DNA of 23,393 nt from a virus. Below the pieces are notes generated by a model. That model worked only from the letters and a program-made list of their open reading frames with translations, ran no database searches and had not been told where the DNA came from. The stretch covers positions 1-23,393 of IMG/VR virus record IMGVR_UViG_3300035097_000006. One strand, given 5' to 3'. A program made the translations under genes and the position numbers. Within the stretch, counting starts at the first letter, position 1. Every line of letters starts with the position of its first letter. This document shows positions 22,760 through 23,393 of this stretch, in pieces.

Positions 22760-23043
22760 CGATCAGCCTGGACGACTACCTCAAGACGCTGACCTACGCC
22801 GCCGGTCCCGGCGCGGCCCGGCTTGCCTCGTCGGTGACCACCAGGGGCAACGTGGCAGCCCAGATCGGTACCACCGGGCCACGGCGACCCGGACCGGGGC
22901 TGCGAGCCGTCCAGGCCCGCGCAGAGCGGTCTACCGGCCGCGACATCGACGCTGCCAGTGAGGCCCAGATCCCGGTGATCGCCGACCGGGCAGCTCGCGA
23001 CGCACTGAAGCAGGGCGCCGACCTGTTGCGCGGGGGTGACTGA
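22756..23043 (+). CDS. small head-tail junction or tail completion protein
   Basis: This 95-aa protein starts with GTG at 22756, overlapping the previous stop by four bases. This start is preferred over upstream codons in the same frame because of the coupling overlap. It is helical and basic: 'DDYLKTLTYAAGPGAARLASSVTTRG', then an Arg/Pro-rich segment, then 'IPVIADRAARDALKQGADLLRG'. By gene order it occupies the slot of HK97 gp10-like tail completion proteins, but the sequence alone does not prove this. Its stop is shared with the next ATG (TGATG). Confidence 0.5.
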   Translation: MTISLDDYLKTLTYAAGPGAARLASSVTTRGNVAAQIGTTGPRRPGPGLRAVQARAERSTGRDIDAASEAQIPVIADRAARDALKQGADLLRGGD

Positions 23044-23393
23044 TGACCGCACCTCTTCTGCGCTCCCCACTCACCGATGTGGTTCTGCAGACCCTGGTCG
23101 ACACCGGACAACTCATCGGCGACGGCGTGCTGCCGGACGCCAACTGGATCGGCCAGCCGAACCTCCCCGGGTCGGTGTTCAAGCCGTTCGGGGTGCTGTC
23201 CGAGCTCACCGCCGATCGCGCCGAGGGGCCGCTCGGAGCCAGCCAGGGTGACTGGCAGATGCCGTACATGATCGAGTACTTCGGGATCCGCCGGGACCAG
23301 GTGGATTGGATCGCCGACAAGCTCCGCAGCGCCCTCCTGGGGCTGCGCTTCACCAAGCTCGAGCTCGGCGAGAACACCTACAAGGTGCAGCTG
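23043..23393 (+). CDS. tail terminator protein, 5' part (runs off the window)
   Basis: The frame opens at ATG 23043 and continues without a stop to the end, giving 117 residues. The sequence starts MTAPLLRSPLTDVVLQTLVDTG. It includes VFKPFGVLSELTADRAEGPLG and a strand region (QMPYMIEYFGIRR), followed by the helix DQVDWIADKLRSALLGL. This arrangement (mixed beta sheet with 'Y.v...G.rrdqvdwiAdklr..l') is that of actinophage tail terminators, which cap the tail tube and join the head. The gene order (connectors, then terminator) agrees. The C-terminus is outside the window. Confidence 0.65.
   Translation, partial: MTAPLLRSPLTDVVLQTLVDTGQLIGDGVLPDANWIGQPNLPGSVFKPFGVLSELTADRAEGPLGASQGDWQMPYMIEYFGIRRDQVDWIADKLRSALLGLRFTKLELGENTYKVQL

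Overview
The window looks like the virion-structure (late) region of a tailed, siphovirus-type phage or prophage of a high-GC actinobacterium. The host call is an inference. It rests on the strong G/C bias, GTG and TTG starts, tightly packed same-strand genes with ATGA/GTGA/TAATG overlaps, and small tail and connector proteins of the kind common in actinobacteriophages. I see no integrase, host gene, tRNA, CRISPR or insertion sequence, so a free phage and a prophage cannot be told apart here.

Layout. Positions 1-4006 hold the end of a tail or adsorption block: the C-terminus of a LamG-like protein, a 743-aa minor tail protein, a 361-aa seven-repeat beta-propeller and a 120-aa tail-fibre-like protein. 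The terminase large subunit (4016-5557) follows. A lone minus-strand XRE-type regulator (5517-5846) then sits opposite the portal gene (5945-7525), with a perfect 12-bp palindrome between them. Next come two large unassigned head-region proteins (7522-10893 and 10890-12668). Then come an XkdF-type prohead protease with an unusual hydrophobic N-terminal region (12700-14337), a run of very basic, glycine/alanine-rich proteins (14334-19099), a scaffold-like protein (19149-19979), a capsid decoration protein, the major capsid protein, three or four head-tail connector genes and the start of a tail terminator gene.

The most striking region is 12.7-19.5 kb. A short peptide, consensus SAFGV(D/E)DGRxSKA, recurs at the N-termini of several small proteins and between the repeated units of a 731-aa protein. 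It also occurs inside the scaffold-like protein and, in degenerate form, at the N-terminus of the protease. The units carrying it are about 110-155 aa long, very basic, and mostly have two glycine-rich hydrophobic segments. In the 731-aa protein the last three units repeat at exactly 141 residues. One motif-bearing protein contains a recognisable ADP-ribosyltransferase domain (Arg, S-W-S, Q-x-E). The arrangement resembles the T4 system, in which internal proteins and the ADP-ribosyltransferase Alt carry a capsid-targeting peptide, are cleaved by the prohead protease and are injected with the DNA. My inference is that this block encodes a set of internal, probably injected, membrane-active and enzymatic cargo proteins sharing one targeting or cleavage tag.

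Nearly every base is coding. The only stretch with no plus-strand gene is 5558-5944, and the XRE gene and its control region fill it.
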